Assembly: GCA_009786685.1 (NCBI GenBank) | Contig: WQRQ01000017.1 | Span: 1 to 34,994, forward strand | Source: Defluviitaleaceae bacterium | GTDB taxonomy: Bacteria > Bacillota > Clostridia > Lachnospirales > WQUN01 | Direction of reading: 5' to 3' | DNA length: 34,994 bases | Part shown: positions 16,650-24,741 of the stretch, one piece after another | Layout: the number at the start of each line of letters is the position of its first letter | Position numbering within the stretch: the first letter of the stretch is position 1 | Translations under genes and position numbers: made by a program | The notes under the pieces: model-generated | Database searches by the model: none | Told to the model about the DNA's origin: nothing | The model's input: only the letters and a program-made list of their open reading frames with translations

Positions 16650-17603
16650 TTGAAATATATACTATTAGTGCTGTGCATGATGATTTTTGCGGCTTGTGCG
16701 GGGGATTACGCCTCGCGTGACGGTAGATATTATATTAGGGTAGGGTACTTGCCCATCACGCACGCTATGACGCTTTTTGTGACTAATGACATGGTTTCTG
16801 ACGACGCCCCGTTTGGTTTGGTTTTGGAGCGTTTCAGCTCTTGGCCGGATTTGATGGACGCGCTTAACGGCGGCCATATTGATGGTGCGTCGGTACTTAT
16901 TCAGCTTGCCATGGCGTCCAATGAGGCGGGTGTGGATTTGCGTGCAGTCGCTCTCGGCCACCGTGACGGTAATATCGTGGCTGTGGCAAACTATATCGAG
17001 ACAGTGCAGGATTTGCGCGGCAGAATCGTGGCGATTCCCAGCCCTATGTCCACGCATAGCTTTCTTTTGAAGATGCTGCTTTGGGAAAACGACATGACTG
17101 CCGACGATATCACGATTATCCAGTTGCCGCCTGCGGAAATGGTCCCTGCGCTGGCCAGCGGAAGTATCTCCGGCTACGTTGTAGCCGAGCCGTTTGGTGC
17201 AAGAGCCGTTACCCTCGGCGTCGGCAGAAAGCTTGCGGAGTCGGAGGAGATTTGGGAAAATTCGATTTGCTGTGCGTTGGTTTTTTCCTATGATTTTATT
17301 TCAAATAACGAGGAAATCGCAGACCTGTTTATGCAAAAATATCATCAGGCCGCGGCGTTTTTGCAGCAAAATATTAACCCCATGTCGGAAGAAATCCGCG
17401 AAATCGCCCTGCGCCACCTCCCCATAGACGAAGAAACACTCATATACTCGATGAAATGGATTTCCTTCAGCGAGCTGGATATATGCGAAAATGAATATGC
17501 CGAGCTTTACCGCCTTACCTTGGAGCTTGGTTTGCTTGCGTCGCCGCCTACCTTTGAAGATTTTGTGCTTAATCATTGCTGTATAGGCGAGCTTGCTCGC
17601 TAG
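16650..17603 (+). CDS. ABC transporter substrate-binding lipoprotein (SsuA/THI5-like)
   Basis: Lipobox LCMMIFAAC; RVGYLPITHAMTLF...LRGRIVAIPSPMSTHSFLL; TTG start after GGGGGAAGC. Confidence 0.88.
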   Translation: MKYILLVLCMMIFAACAGDYASRDGRYYIRVGYLPITHAMTLFVTNDMVSDDAPFGLVLERFSSWPDLMDALNGGHIDGASVLIQLAMASNEAGVDLRAVALGHRDGNIVAVANYIETVQDLRGRIVAIPSPMSTHSFLLKMLLWENDMTADDITIIQLPPAEMVPALASGSISGYVVAEPFGARAVTLGVGRKLAESEEIWENSICCALVFSYDFISNNEEIADLFMQKYHQAAAFLQQNINPMSEEIREIALRHLPIDEETLIYSMKWISFSELDICENEYAELYRLTLELGLLASPPTFEDFVLNHCCIGELAR

Positions 17604-17636
17604 GGTGAGCTTGCTTGCCGCGGGAGGCATGTTTTA

Positions 17637-18416
17637 ATGGGAAAATTGATTGGTTCGTTTTTGCATAAGCTTTTCTTTGCCGTTTGTGCGGTGGTTATTT
17701 TGCTGGTCGGTTGGCATTTAATCGTTGTGTTTGGCGGGTTTAATCATGCGTTGTTTCCGCCGCCCTTTGTTGTATTTGCTACGCTGGGGGAGATGATAAC
17801 CTCCGGCGAAATTTTTATTCATATTAGGATTAGCCTTTGGCGATTTTTTGTCGGATACTCGCTTGCGGTGTTTGTTGGTCTTGTTATGGGGCTTATCGTG
17901 GGAAGGTTGGACTTTTTGTCGCGGCTGGTTGAGCCTACTGTCCAGTTAATACGTCCTGTCGCACCTGTTGCTTGGATGCCGTTTATTGTTTTGCTTTTTG
18001 GCATTGGGGACATGCCTGCGATTATGGTTATTTTTCTTGCGGCCTTTTATCCTGTTTTAATGTCCACCATCAGCGGCTCAAAAAAAATTAATGTGAATTA
18101 TCTTAACATTGCTAAAATGTTTGAAATTAAGCAGCCACAGGTTTTTTTAAAGATTATTTTACCTGCTATTTTTCCATACATAGCTAACGGAATGCACATG
18201 GGGCTTGGTACTGCATGGGTTTTTCTTGTCGCGGGCGAGATGATGGGCGTGCGCTCGGGGCTGGGCTTTCTTATCATGGATTCGCGTAATAACATGCAGC
18301 CCGAGGTTTTGCTTGCGACTATTTGCGTGATTGCTCTGCTTGGGCTTTTGCTGGATAAAATCATCACGATGTTTGAAAGCCGAGTAAATAAACATTGGGG
18401 AATCAAGGGAGATTAG
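17637..18416 (+). CDS. ABC transporter permease (SsuC/TauC type)
   Basis: Multi-TM; VEPTVQLIRPVAPVAWMPFIVLLFGIGDMPAIMVIFLAAFYPVLMST. Confidence 0.93.
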   Translation: MGKLIGSFLHKLFFAVCAVVILLVGWHLIVVFGGFNHALFPPPFVVFATLGEMITSGEIFIHIRISLWRFFVGYSLAVFVGLVMGLIVGRLDFLSRLVEPTVQLIRPVAPVAWMPFIVLLFGIGDMPAIMVIFLAAFYPVLMSTISGSKKINVNYLNIAKMFEIKQPQVFLKIILPAIFPYIANGMHMGLGTAWVFLVAGEMMGVRSGLGFLIMDSRNNMQPEVLLATICVIALLGLLLDKIITMFESRVNKHWGIKGD

Positions 18417-18419
18417 GTT

Positions 18420-19163
18420 ATGTACATTGAGATTAATGGCGTGAGCAAGCAGTTTATGCATAATGAATCCCCGATTATGGCGTTAAAGGATATTAATTTG
18501 ACGATTGAAAAAGGGGAGTTTATCAGCTTTTTGGGGCCTTCCGGCTGTGGAAAAACTACGTTGTTAAACATGCTCGCGGGCTACGACAAGCCCACGGAAG
18601 GTGAAATAAAAATAGGCAGCAAAGTCGTGGAGGAGCCTTCTATAAAGCGTGTTACGGTATTCCAGGGCTACGGGCTTTTGCCGTGGCGCACCGCTCGGAA
18701 GAATATCGAGCTTGGCCTGGAATCCCTTAAAATGAAGAAAAAAGAACGAAAGCAGGTCGTTGACCATTTTATAGATATGGTGGGGCTTACGGATTTTGCC
18801 GACCACTTCCCGTATGAGATTTCCGGCGGAATGCGGCAGAAAGTGGCTATTGCGCGTGCCCTTGCCGTTGACCCCGAGATTATTTTTATGGACGAGCCTT
18901 TTAACGCGTTGGATTTGATTTCTCGTTCTATTATACAAAAAAGCATTTTAGACTTTTGGAATGAGCGAAAAAAGACCATAATATTTGTAACTCACTTTTT
19001 AAACGAGGCGATTAAGCTGGCTAATCGGATTGTTATTTTTTCGCCTTATCCCGGCAGAATCGTTAGGATTTTGGACGTGCCGCCCGGGGCTAAAATTGAT
19101 GACTCGCCCGAGTATCAGGAAATTAAAAATGAAATTATCAGTGTTTGTGAGGTTTTGTCGTAA
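18420..19163 (+). CDS. ABC transporter ATP-binding protein (SsuB/TauB type)
   Basis: FLGPSGCGKTTLLNMLAGYDKPTEG, ISGGMRQKVAIARALAVDPEIIFMDEPFNALD. Confidence 0.95.
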   Translation: MYIEINGVSKQFMHNESPIMALKDINLTIEKGEFISFLGPSGCGKTTLLNMLAGYDKPTEGEIKIGSKVVEEPSIKRVTVFQGYGLLPWRTARKNIELGLESLKMKKKERKQVVDHFIDMVGLTDFADHFPYEISGGMRQKVAIARALAVDPEIIFMDEPFNALDLISRSIIQKSILDFWNERKKTIIFVTHFLNEAIKLANRIVIFSPYPGRIVRILDVPPGAKIDDSPEYQEIKNEIISVCEVLS

Positions 19164-20287
19164 TGCTGACTTTGATAGCAACTGCTGCGTTTGGATTGGA
19201 AGCCGTAGTAAAACGCGAGGTAAGCGAACTGGGATTTAAGGATATTAAATGCTTGGACGGCAAGGTGGAGTTTGCGCCTCATAATGGGGATTTGTTTGAC
19301 GCGATTGCGCGGGCTAATTTGTGGCTGCGCTCTGCCGACCGTGTTTTGCTGAAAATCGGGGAGTTTCCCGCTACTACATTTGACGATTTGTTTGAGAAAA
19401 CTAAAGCTCTCGCATGGGATGAGTGGATTCCTGTTGACGGAAAATTTACCGTCACGGGGAAATCTGTGCGGTCGGGCTTATTTAGCGTGCCCGATGTGCA
19501 GTCCATTGTGAAAAAAGCCGTGGTGGAAAAGCTGCGGCAAAAATATAAGGTCGAGTGGTTTAAGGAGACAGGCGCGGAGTACACCATACAGGCCGCGCTT
19601 TTGAAGGACGTCGCTACGCTGACTATTGATACAACGGGAGTTGGTAACGGCCTGCATAAACGCGGCTACCGCGCCCGCGCAACCCGTGCGCCCATGAAGG
19701 AAACCATGGCTGCGGCGTTAATTTCTCTCGCGCACTATACCAGGAAAAAGCCATTTCTTGACCCATGCTGCGGAAGCGGTACATTGCCGATAGAGGCGGC
19801 GTTAATCGCAAAAAATATCGCGCCCGGCTTATCGCGCAAATTTGTATCGGAAAAATGGAAAATCATTCCGCAAAAGGCATGGAAGGACGCTCGCTCCGAC
19901 GCTTATGCCCAAATGCGAACGCAGGCCGAGCCAATCATCCACGCCGCCGACATCTCCCCGGAAGCCGTGGAGCTTGCACAGGCCAACGCGGAGCTTGCGG
20001 GTGTGGACGATTGCATTATCTTCCATAATCGACCAGCTTCCGAGACGGTTTTGCCTGCCGAAAACGGCATTGCCATCATAAACCCACCCTACGGCGAACG
20101 CCTAGGCGCAATAAAAGAAGCCGAGACACTGTACGCCGAGCTTGGGCGGCTGTTTAACCCCACACGCTGGAATGTGTATGTAATCACCCCCGACGAGTTT
20201 TTTGAATCGTCGTACAAAAAGAAGGCCAGAGCCAAGCGTAAGCTTTTTAACGGGATGATAAAAACGGATTACTACCAGTATTTCTAG
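19163..20287 (+). CDS. Class I SAM-dependent RNA methyltransferase (THUMP; RlmL/YpsC-like)
   Basis: N-terminal THUMP-like region, FLDPCCGSGTLPIEAALIAKNIAPG, IINPPYGERLG motif. Confidence 0.93.
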   Translation: MLTLIATAAFGLEAVVKREVSELGFKDIKCLDGKVEFAPHNGDLFDAIARANLWLRSADRVLLKIGEFPATTFDDLFEKTKALAWDEWIPVDGKFTVTGKSVRSGLFSVPDVQSIVKKAVVEKLRQKYKVEWFKETGAEYTIQAALLKDVATLTIDTTGVGNGLHKRGYRARATRAPMKETMAAALISLAHYTRKKPFLDPCCGSGTLPIEAALIAKNIAPGLSRKFVSEKWKIIPQKAWKDARSDAYAQMRTQAEPIIHAADISPEAVELAQANAELAGVDDCIIFHNRPASETVLPAENGIAIINPPYGERLGAIKEAETLYAELGRLFNPTRWNVYVITPDEFFESSYKKKARAKRKLFNGMIKTDYYQYF

Positions 20288-20307
20288 CGACTAAAGGAGT
20301 ATTACAC

Positions 20308-20721
20308 ATGAATTTAAAAAAATCTATAATGGCGTTGTTGTTTTCTGTTGTGCTGATTGCGGTCGCGCTTGTTGGGTGCGGCGGCGTGGAAATCCCCGAG
20401 CCGTACGAGGTAAATGCTATAGGGCAGGGGCAACAGACATTCCGTTTTGTTGTGGTGGACGACGAAGAAAACGCCACCGCATGGGACGTAAGCACCAACG
20501 AAAACACCGTAGGCGCGTCTTTATTGGAAGTTGGGCTTATCGTGGGTGATGTTTCTGCATGGGGCTTGCTTGTCACCGCCGTAAACGGTTTAACCGCCGA
20601 CTTTGACGCAGACGGAGCGTGGTGGGCCTTCTACATCAATGGCGAAATGGCTATGCAAGGCGTAGACGCCACTTATATCCAAGACGGCGATACCTATGCG
20701 TTCGTATTTACAGCAGGGTAG
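20308..20721 (+). CDS. DUF4430 domain lipoprotein
   Basis: Lipobox VALVGCGG; ENTVGASLLEVGLIVGD..WGLLVTAVNGLTADFDADGAWWAFYINGEMAMQGVDATYIQDGDTYAFVFTAG. Confidence 0.88.
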   Translation: MNLKKSIMALLFSVVLIAVALVGCGGVEIPEPYEVNAIGQGQQTFRFVVVDDEENATAWDVSTNENTVGASLLEVGLIVGDVSAWGLLVTAVNGLTADFDADGAWWAFYINGEMAMQGVDATYIQDGDTYAFVFTAG

Positions 20722-21241
20722 ACTGCCCGTACGCGATTTAACCATTTTCGCAATGCTCGGCGCGTTGATGTTTGTATCGCGTATTTTAATGATGGCGATT
20801 CCTAATGTGCATGTGCTGGGGCTTTTTATCGCCGCGTTTACGCTCACCTATCGGGTGCGGGCGTTGATTCCCCTTTATGTTTTTGTTTTGCTGGATGGTA
20901 TTTATTTTGGATTTTCTGTTTGGTGGATTCCGTACCTTTATGTATGGCTGCCGCTGTGGGCAGTGTTTATGGTCGTAGGGAAAGTTAATCTGCCGGATAA
21001 GGTAAAGCCCCCTGTTTATATGGTTTTATGCGCTTTGCACGGGCTTTCCTTCGGGACGCTTTATGCTCCCGTACACGCGCTGTTTTTTGGGTTAAGCTTA
21101 CACGGGATGTTGGCGTGGATAGCTGCAGGGCTTTACTTTGATATTGTACACGCGATAGGGAATTTTGTGGCAGCGGTTTTGGTTATACCGCTGGTTAAGC
21201 TTCTGCGTGTATTGGATAAGGGCGTGCATTTGAAGAAATAG
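20696..21241 (+). CDS. ECF transporter S component
   Basis: Multi-TM; LTIFAMLGALMFVSRILMMAIPNVHVLGLFIAAFTLTYRVRALIPLYVFVLLDG; overlaps the DUF4430 gene. Confidence 0.85.
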   Translation: MRSYLQQGRLPVRDLTIFAMLGALMFVSRILMMAIPNVHVLGLFIAAFTLTYRVRALIPLYVFVLLDGIYFGFSVWWIPYLYVWLPLWAVFMVVGKVNLPDKVKPPVYMVLCALHGLSFGTLYAPVHALFFGLSLHGMLAWIAAGLYFDIVHAIGNFVAAVLVIPLVKLLRVLDKGVHLKK

Positions 21242-21369
21242 TTCATTGTGCTATACTTGATTAAATTCCGTGCCATGGATTTGCCTAAACCTTTGCCGCA
21301 TAAATGTAGTATTTGGGAAGGACTGTCGCTGCAAAACGATGGGGTTGGACGAAATATGCTTTTAAAGCA

Positions 21370-21409
21370 AGAAGAAAGGCTGCCTATACTCCAAGGCAGC
21401 CTTTCTTCT
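21370..21409. terminator. Bidirectional terminator between convergent genes
   Basis: AGAAGAAAGGCTGCCT-8 nt-AGGCAGCCTTTCTTCT, 16-bp perfect stem. Confidence 0.8.
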
Positions 21410-22308
21410 TACTTATTTTTGCTAAATTGCCAAAGTTTGTTTAGTGACGGTATTATGCGAAATTCTGCATGGTTTAAATACATAGCATTGTAAAAATTAT
21501 ACCATAATCGGAAATCCGGAAATTTGGCATAATGACTTACGGAACGATGATTACGTTGCCAAGGTTTTAGCCCGGCATAATGGATTCCCCAAAGTACATC
21601 TATACGGGGATATCCCCCGATAGAGCAATAACGGATATCAATATTTGTCCATCTGCCCGACCATAGCATGGTTGCCATTTGCATTTCCGGCCAAAGGAAT
21701 TTATCCGTGTATTTTGTAATACTCGGGTTGTTTAAGGCGTGACGAAGTGTGCTGTATTCTTCCGTTGATGGCGCAAGCACCCACAAACCGGAGTTTACAC
21801 CCATATTGTGCGGGTTTTGTTTAACACGGTCTGTTATTTCCTTTGGGATTTTTTTGCCATGTGGGCATAGCGGCTCGTATAGCGTATGCCAGCTCCATTT
21901 TTGTAAATTTTTTGTTCCGTTGGAATAACAGTCGGTTTTATTCTCCATAAGAATGCCTGCCGGCGTGTCTAATTGAAACAATGAGTCGTAGCTGTGCAAC
22001 GGCAGCACATCGGCATCCAAAAGAATAATTTTGTCGTAGTCGCAAAGACGGAGTGCTTGGAATCGCGTCGGAAGTATTTTGCGGTCACTTCTGCCGCCGA
22101 CTGCCGTTTTGTTAAATCTCAACTCGTCTATGGTGATAACCTCATCATACAACACACGTAAAGCTTGTTTTGCTTTTTCGGAAACATCGTCTGTTACAAG
22201 GCATACACAATCTATTGTTGTTTGCATTTTTAGCGCGTACGCGAGAACCAAAGCCCCCGGTAGGTAGCCGTCCCCGCGCATAATAAATGTTACATAAGCA
22301 TATCGCAC
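21409..22308 (-). CDS. Glycosyltransferase family 8 / glycogenin-like protein
   Basis: YAYVTFIMRGDGYLPGALVLAYALK..., IILLDADVLPLHSYDSLF (DxD), GVNSGLWVLAPS; GTG start. Confidence 0.88.
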   Translation of the reverse strand: MRYAYVTFIMRGDGYLPGALVLAYALKMQTTIDCVCLVTDDVSEKAKQALRVLYDEVITIDELRFNKTAVGGRSDRKILPTRFQALRLCDYDKIILLDADVLPLHSYDSLFQLDTPAGILMENKTDCYSNGTKNLQKWSWHTLYEPLCPHGKKIPKEITDRVKQNPHNMGVNSGLWVLAPSTEEYSTLRHALNNPSITKYTDKFLWPEMQMATMLWSGRWTNIDIRYCSIGGYPRIDVLWGIHYAGLKPWQRNHRSVSHYAKFPDFRLWYNFYNAMYLNHAEFRIIPSLNKLWQFSKNK

Positions 22309-22309
22309 A

Positions 22310-22343
22310 GTGGAATCCTCCCATTATCAGAGGAATCCACCGT
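22310..22343 (-). promoter_or_regulatory. SD-sequestering hairpin upstream of the GT8 GTG start
   Basis: Minus strand GTGGATTCCTC-tgataatgg-GAGGATTCCAC: 10 of 11 positions pair, and the SD GGGAGG is at the loop/3' arm. Confidence 0.6.
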
Positions 22344-22391
22344 CCGTTACAATTTAATTTTAGGCATATTGCAGACATTGGGCATTCCCCT

Positions 22392-22466
22392 TTAATTTGC
22401 GTCTTGTTTGCTCCACAATATGCCAAAAGTGTCCCTTGTCGGGAATTTAAAACCGTACTGCATCAT
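22392..22466 (-). CDS. 24-codon ORF (leader peptide or secreted/modified peptide candidate); not in ORF track
   Basis: AAGGAG-AATCAACC-ATG; translation MMQYGFKFPTRDTFGILWSKQDAN*; lies between an intrinsic terminator and the GT8 gene. Confidence 0.5.
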   Translation of the reverse strand: MMQYGFKFPTRDTFGILWSKQDAN

Positions 22467-22503
22467 GGTTGATTCTCCTTCCAATAAAGCGAAATAATTC
22501 GCT

Positions 22504-22536
22504 ATAAAAAATAGCCGTGGGCGCACCACAGCCATA
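22504..22536 (-). terminator. Intrinsic terminator inside the GT8 leader
   Basis: Minus strand GGCTGTGG-tgcg-CCCACGGCTATTTTTTATAG. Confidence 0.65.
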
Positions 22537-22567
22537 ATAAACCATTCCATATTTTATGATGGACAGC

Positions 22568-22648
22568 AGATTATAGTTATGACACGCCAAAAAAGCCCTG
22601 TGATTTTTACACAGGAAAATCTAAGCTAAGCGTCACAACTATAAAATC
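22568..22648 (-). ncRNA. Candidate cis-regulatory structured RNA (aptamer-like)
   Basis: 15-bp stem UUAUAGUUGUGACGC/GUGUCAUAACUAUAA enclosing an inner hairpin CCUGUG-UAAAAAU-CACAGG. Confidence 0.45.
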
Positions 22649-22691
22649 ATCCTCTCACCCTTTCCATGCCTTGCGGGATATTTTTATCACG

Positions 22692-22710
22692 GATTGCATT
22701 TACATGTCAA
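22692..22710 (-). promoter_or_regulatory. Candidate promoter -35 region TTGACA (start of the GT8 leader transcript; AT-rich -10 just downstream)
   Basis: Minus strand TTGACATGTAAATGCAATCCGTGATAAAAAT; the -10 is weak, with spacing of 17-18. Confidence 0.45.
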
Positions 22711-22713
22711 ATA

Positions 22714-22755
22714 AAAAACGAGAGCGTCGGGGGTTTGCCCAACGCTCTCGTTTTT
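22714..22755. terminator. Terminator after the 22757-23707 gene
   Basis: AAAACGAGAGCGTcGGGggtttgCCCaACGCTCTCGTTTTT. Confidence 0.8.
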
Positions 22756-22756
22756 A

Positions 22757-23650
22757 TTAATGCATATGCAGGTTGCCGATGATATTGTTAAGAATTTGGG
22801 CTTTGTCCTCGGGAGGCAGGTCGCTCATTGCGCTTTCGAGGTCGAATCCTATGGCGGCCAGTTTGTCAATCATGGAGCTGCCGTCGTTGCTGTTTTGGAT
22901 TGCAACGTCGTCGCCAAAGATGAGATACGACCACCAAGCGTCTCGGGGAAAGCCGTCTTCGAATACAATATTGTGGCGTTGTGGGATACGTTTGTCGGGG
23001 GTGTCCTCGTTTGGCAGTTGGGCGAACTCGGGCTTGTCCGGCATTATGGCGCAATGGGCGTCCATCGCTGCAAATTGCAGCATTACAGGGATGATATCTG
23101 CGTCGGGGTCGTTTGCGCTGCCGGGGACGGTAAATGGGATTTGGTAGCGATACCAGCCGTTGTTGTGTCGCTCGGGTTTGATGTAGTGGCGGTTTAGCCT
23201 AAACACCATCGGGTTTTCTGTGTCTCCTGCGAAGTAGATTTTTAGCTTGCAGGTTTCCTGGCGGCGGTCGTTTTCTCCGCCGTTTAGCCAGAATGTGAAC
23301 ATGTAGTCCGTTTCCTTTTGCAATGCCATATGGGGCGAGTCGATTTGATGCCAATTCTTGTGCCAGTCGCCCAGGCAAAAAACCTCGGTTAGCCCTCCAC
23401 ACATGTCTGTTACATATACTCGTTCTTCTTTTTGCGAAGCCTTCCATTTACGTGGCTCAAATGCTATATAATTTTCCATGGTATCCTCCGATTTTTTCGG
23501 CGGACACGCCAACATAAGGGTGTTTTCTCCTACGAAGCGTGCCCTGCCGTTTTTTACGAGACCTTTGGCTCGTTTTGGGTAGGTTGCTTCATATTCTTGC
23601 CCACTTGAGTCGAAGACTCGAATAGTTTTAAGCGTTTCGTTTTTTGTGAT
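22757..23650 (-). CDS. Hypothetical protein with N-terminal 'YPKRAKGLVKNGRARFV' motif
   Basis: Long ORF with terminator; the ORF track extends to 23707 (TTG without SD). The best SD (GGGGGAG) precedes an in-frame ATC at 23650, so the start is uncertain. Confidence 0.75.
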   Translation of the reverse strand: MTKNETLKTIRVFDSSGQEYEATYPKRAKGLVKNGRARFVGENTLMLACPPKKSEDTMENYIAFEPRKWKASQKEERVYVTDMCGGLTEVFCLGDWHKNWHQIDSPHMALQKETDYMFTFWLNGGENDRRQETCKLKIYFAGDTENPMVFRLNRHYIKPERHNNGWYRYQIPFTVPGSANDPDADIIPVMLQFAAMDAHCAIMPDKPEFAQLPNEDTPDKRIPQRHNIVFEDGFPRDAWWSYLIFGDDVAIQNSNDGSSMIDKLAAIGFDLESAMSDLPPEDKAQILNNIIGNLHMH

Positions 23651-23739
23651 GGGTGTCTCCCCCTTTCGCTTATCGGAATAGTAGCATATAAATTGACTTT
23701 TGCGCAAGTTTGCGTGACAATGCGGGTGGAGGGATTTTT

Positions 23740-24741
23740 ATGCCCGCGTCACGTAAATTTGTCGTTAAAACTTTGGAAAATTTTATTTTAATCGCGCTGT
23801 TTGGCGGATTTTTTGCTGTGCCTGTTTATTTGAGTACATATACGCCGCGGTTTTTGTGGGTCGCGGGTGGGGTTTTTGTTTTGGTGCTTTTTGCTACTAC
23901 GTTTTTTAGGCGTGGGGTGGCTATCGGGCGCGGGTTTGCGGATTTTATGCCTGTGGCTTTTATTCCGCTTTCTGTTTGGGCGGCGCGGAGTGGGCATGGG
24001 GGGCTTGTTACGGTTTTTTCTGTTGTTATGGTGATTGTTATTATCGGGAGCTTTGTGCTTTTACATATGGCCAGGATGGACGAGACGTTGGAGGTTATGC
24101 CGCTTTCTTCTGCCGCGCCTGTGCGGCGGATTATTTCGTTTAACTATAAGCTGATGGCGGGGCTTGCAGGGTTGGTTTTGGTGCTTACGCTGGTTTTGTT
24201 TTTTGCGGTGGTAATGCCTGTGTTTGGCATTTTGGCGGAGATTTTCCCGGGGCTGCCGGAGTTTGTCCATCCCGAGAGGCCTGATATGGAGGTGGCGCAA
24301 AGACCCATGGGAGGGTTGCGCGATTTGGAAACGCCGGGAATGCTTTCTCGTGAGCAATCGCCCGTTATGCAGATTTTTGGGCTTGTTATACGGATTGTAT
24401 TTTCCGTGTTTATTGTTGTCGCTGTGGCATTTTGCGGCTATATGATAATCCGCGCTTTTTTGAAATGGAGCGGCACGCGCAAAATATACTATGAGCAGAT
24501 GGCAAAAGACATGGACGCCATAGACGAAAAGGAATTTATCCTACCCATACGCAAAAAAGAACGCACCCAACAGCCCGATAACGAAATCCGCCGCCGCTTT
24601 AAAGCCGCAGTAAAACGGCACATAAAAAACGGCGTACCGATTGAAAAATCAGATACGCCGTCGGATATGCAGGTGCGGATAACTGCGGAAGATATCGGGG
24701 TCGGGGAGTATGAACAAGTGCGTTACGGGGAAATCACATAA
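23740..24741 (+). CDS. Hypothetical multi-TM membrane protein
   Basis: Several TM segments and a charged cytoplasmic tail; SD GTGGAGGG before ATG 23740. Confidence 0.8.
   Translation: MPASRKFVVKTLENFILIALFGGFFAVPVYLSTYTPRFLWVAGGVFVLVLFATTFFRRGVAIGRGFADFMPVAFIPLSVWAARSGHGGLVTVFSVVMVIVIIGSFVLLHMARMDETLEVMPLSSAAPVRRIISFNYKLMAGLAGLVLVLTLVLFFAVVMPVFGILAEIFPGLPEFVHPERPDMEVAQRPMGGLRDLETPGMLSREQSPVMQIFGLVIRIVFSVFIVVAVAFCGYMIIRAFLKWSGTRKIYYEQMAKDMDAIDEKEFILPIRKKERTQQPDNEIRRRFKAAVKRHIKNGVPIEKSDTPSDMQVRITAEDIGVGEYEQVRYGEIT

Noticed and set aside
16540-16650. TPP riboswitch upstream of the ABC transporter
   Set aside because: The promoter is only ~40 nt upstream of the start codon; no CTGAGA/ACCTGA-type conserved boxes seen.
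22145-22426. 93-aa Cys-rich minus-strand ORF (MSAICLKLNCNGRW...)
   Set aside because: Overlaps the first ~160 nt of the GT8 gene in another frame and the Cys residues are unpatterned. Only its 5' part is intergenic, so I did not call it a RiPP precursor.
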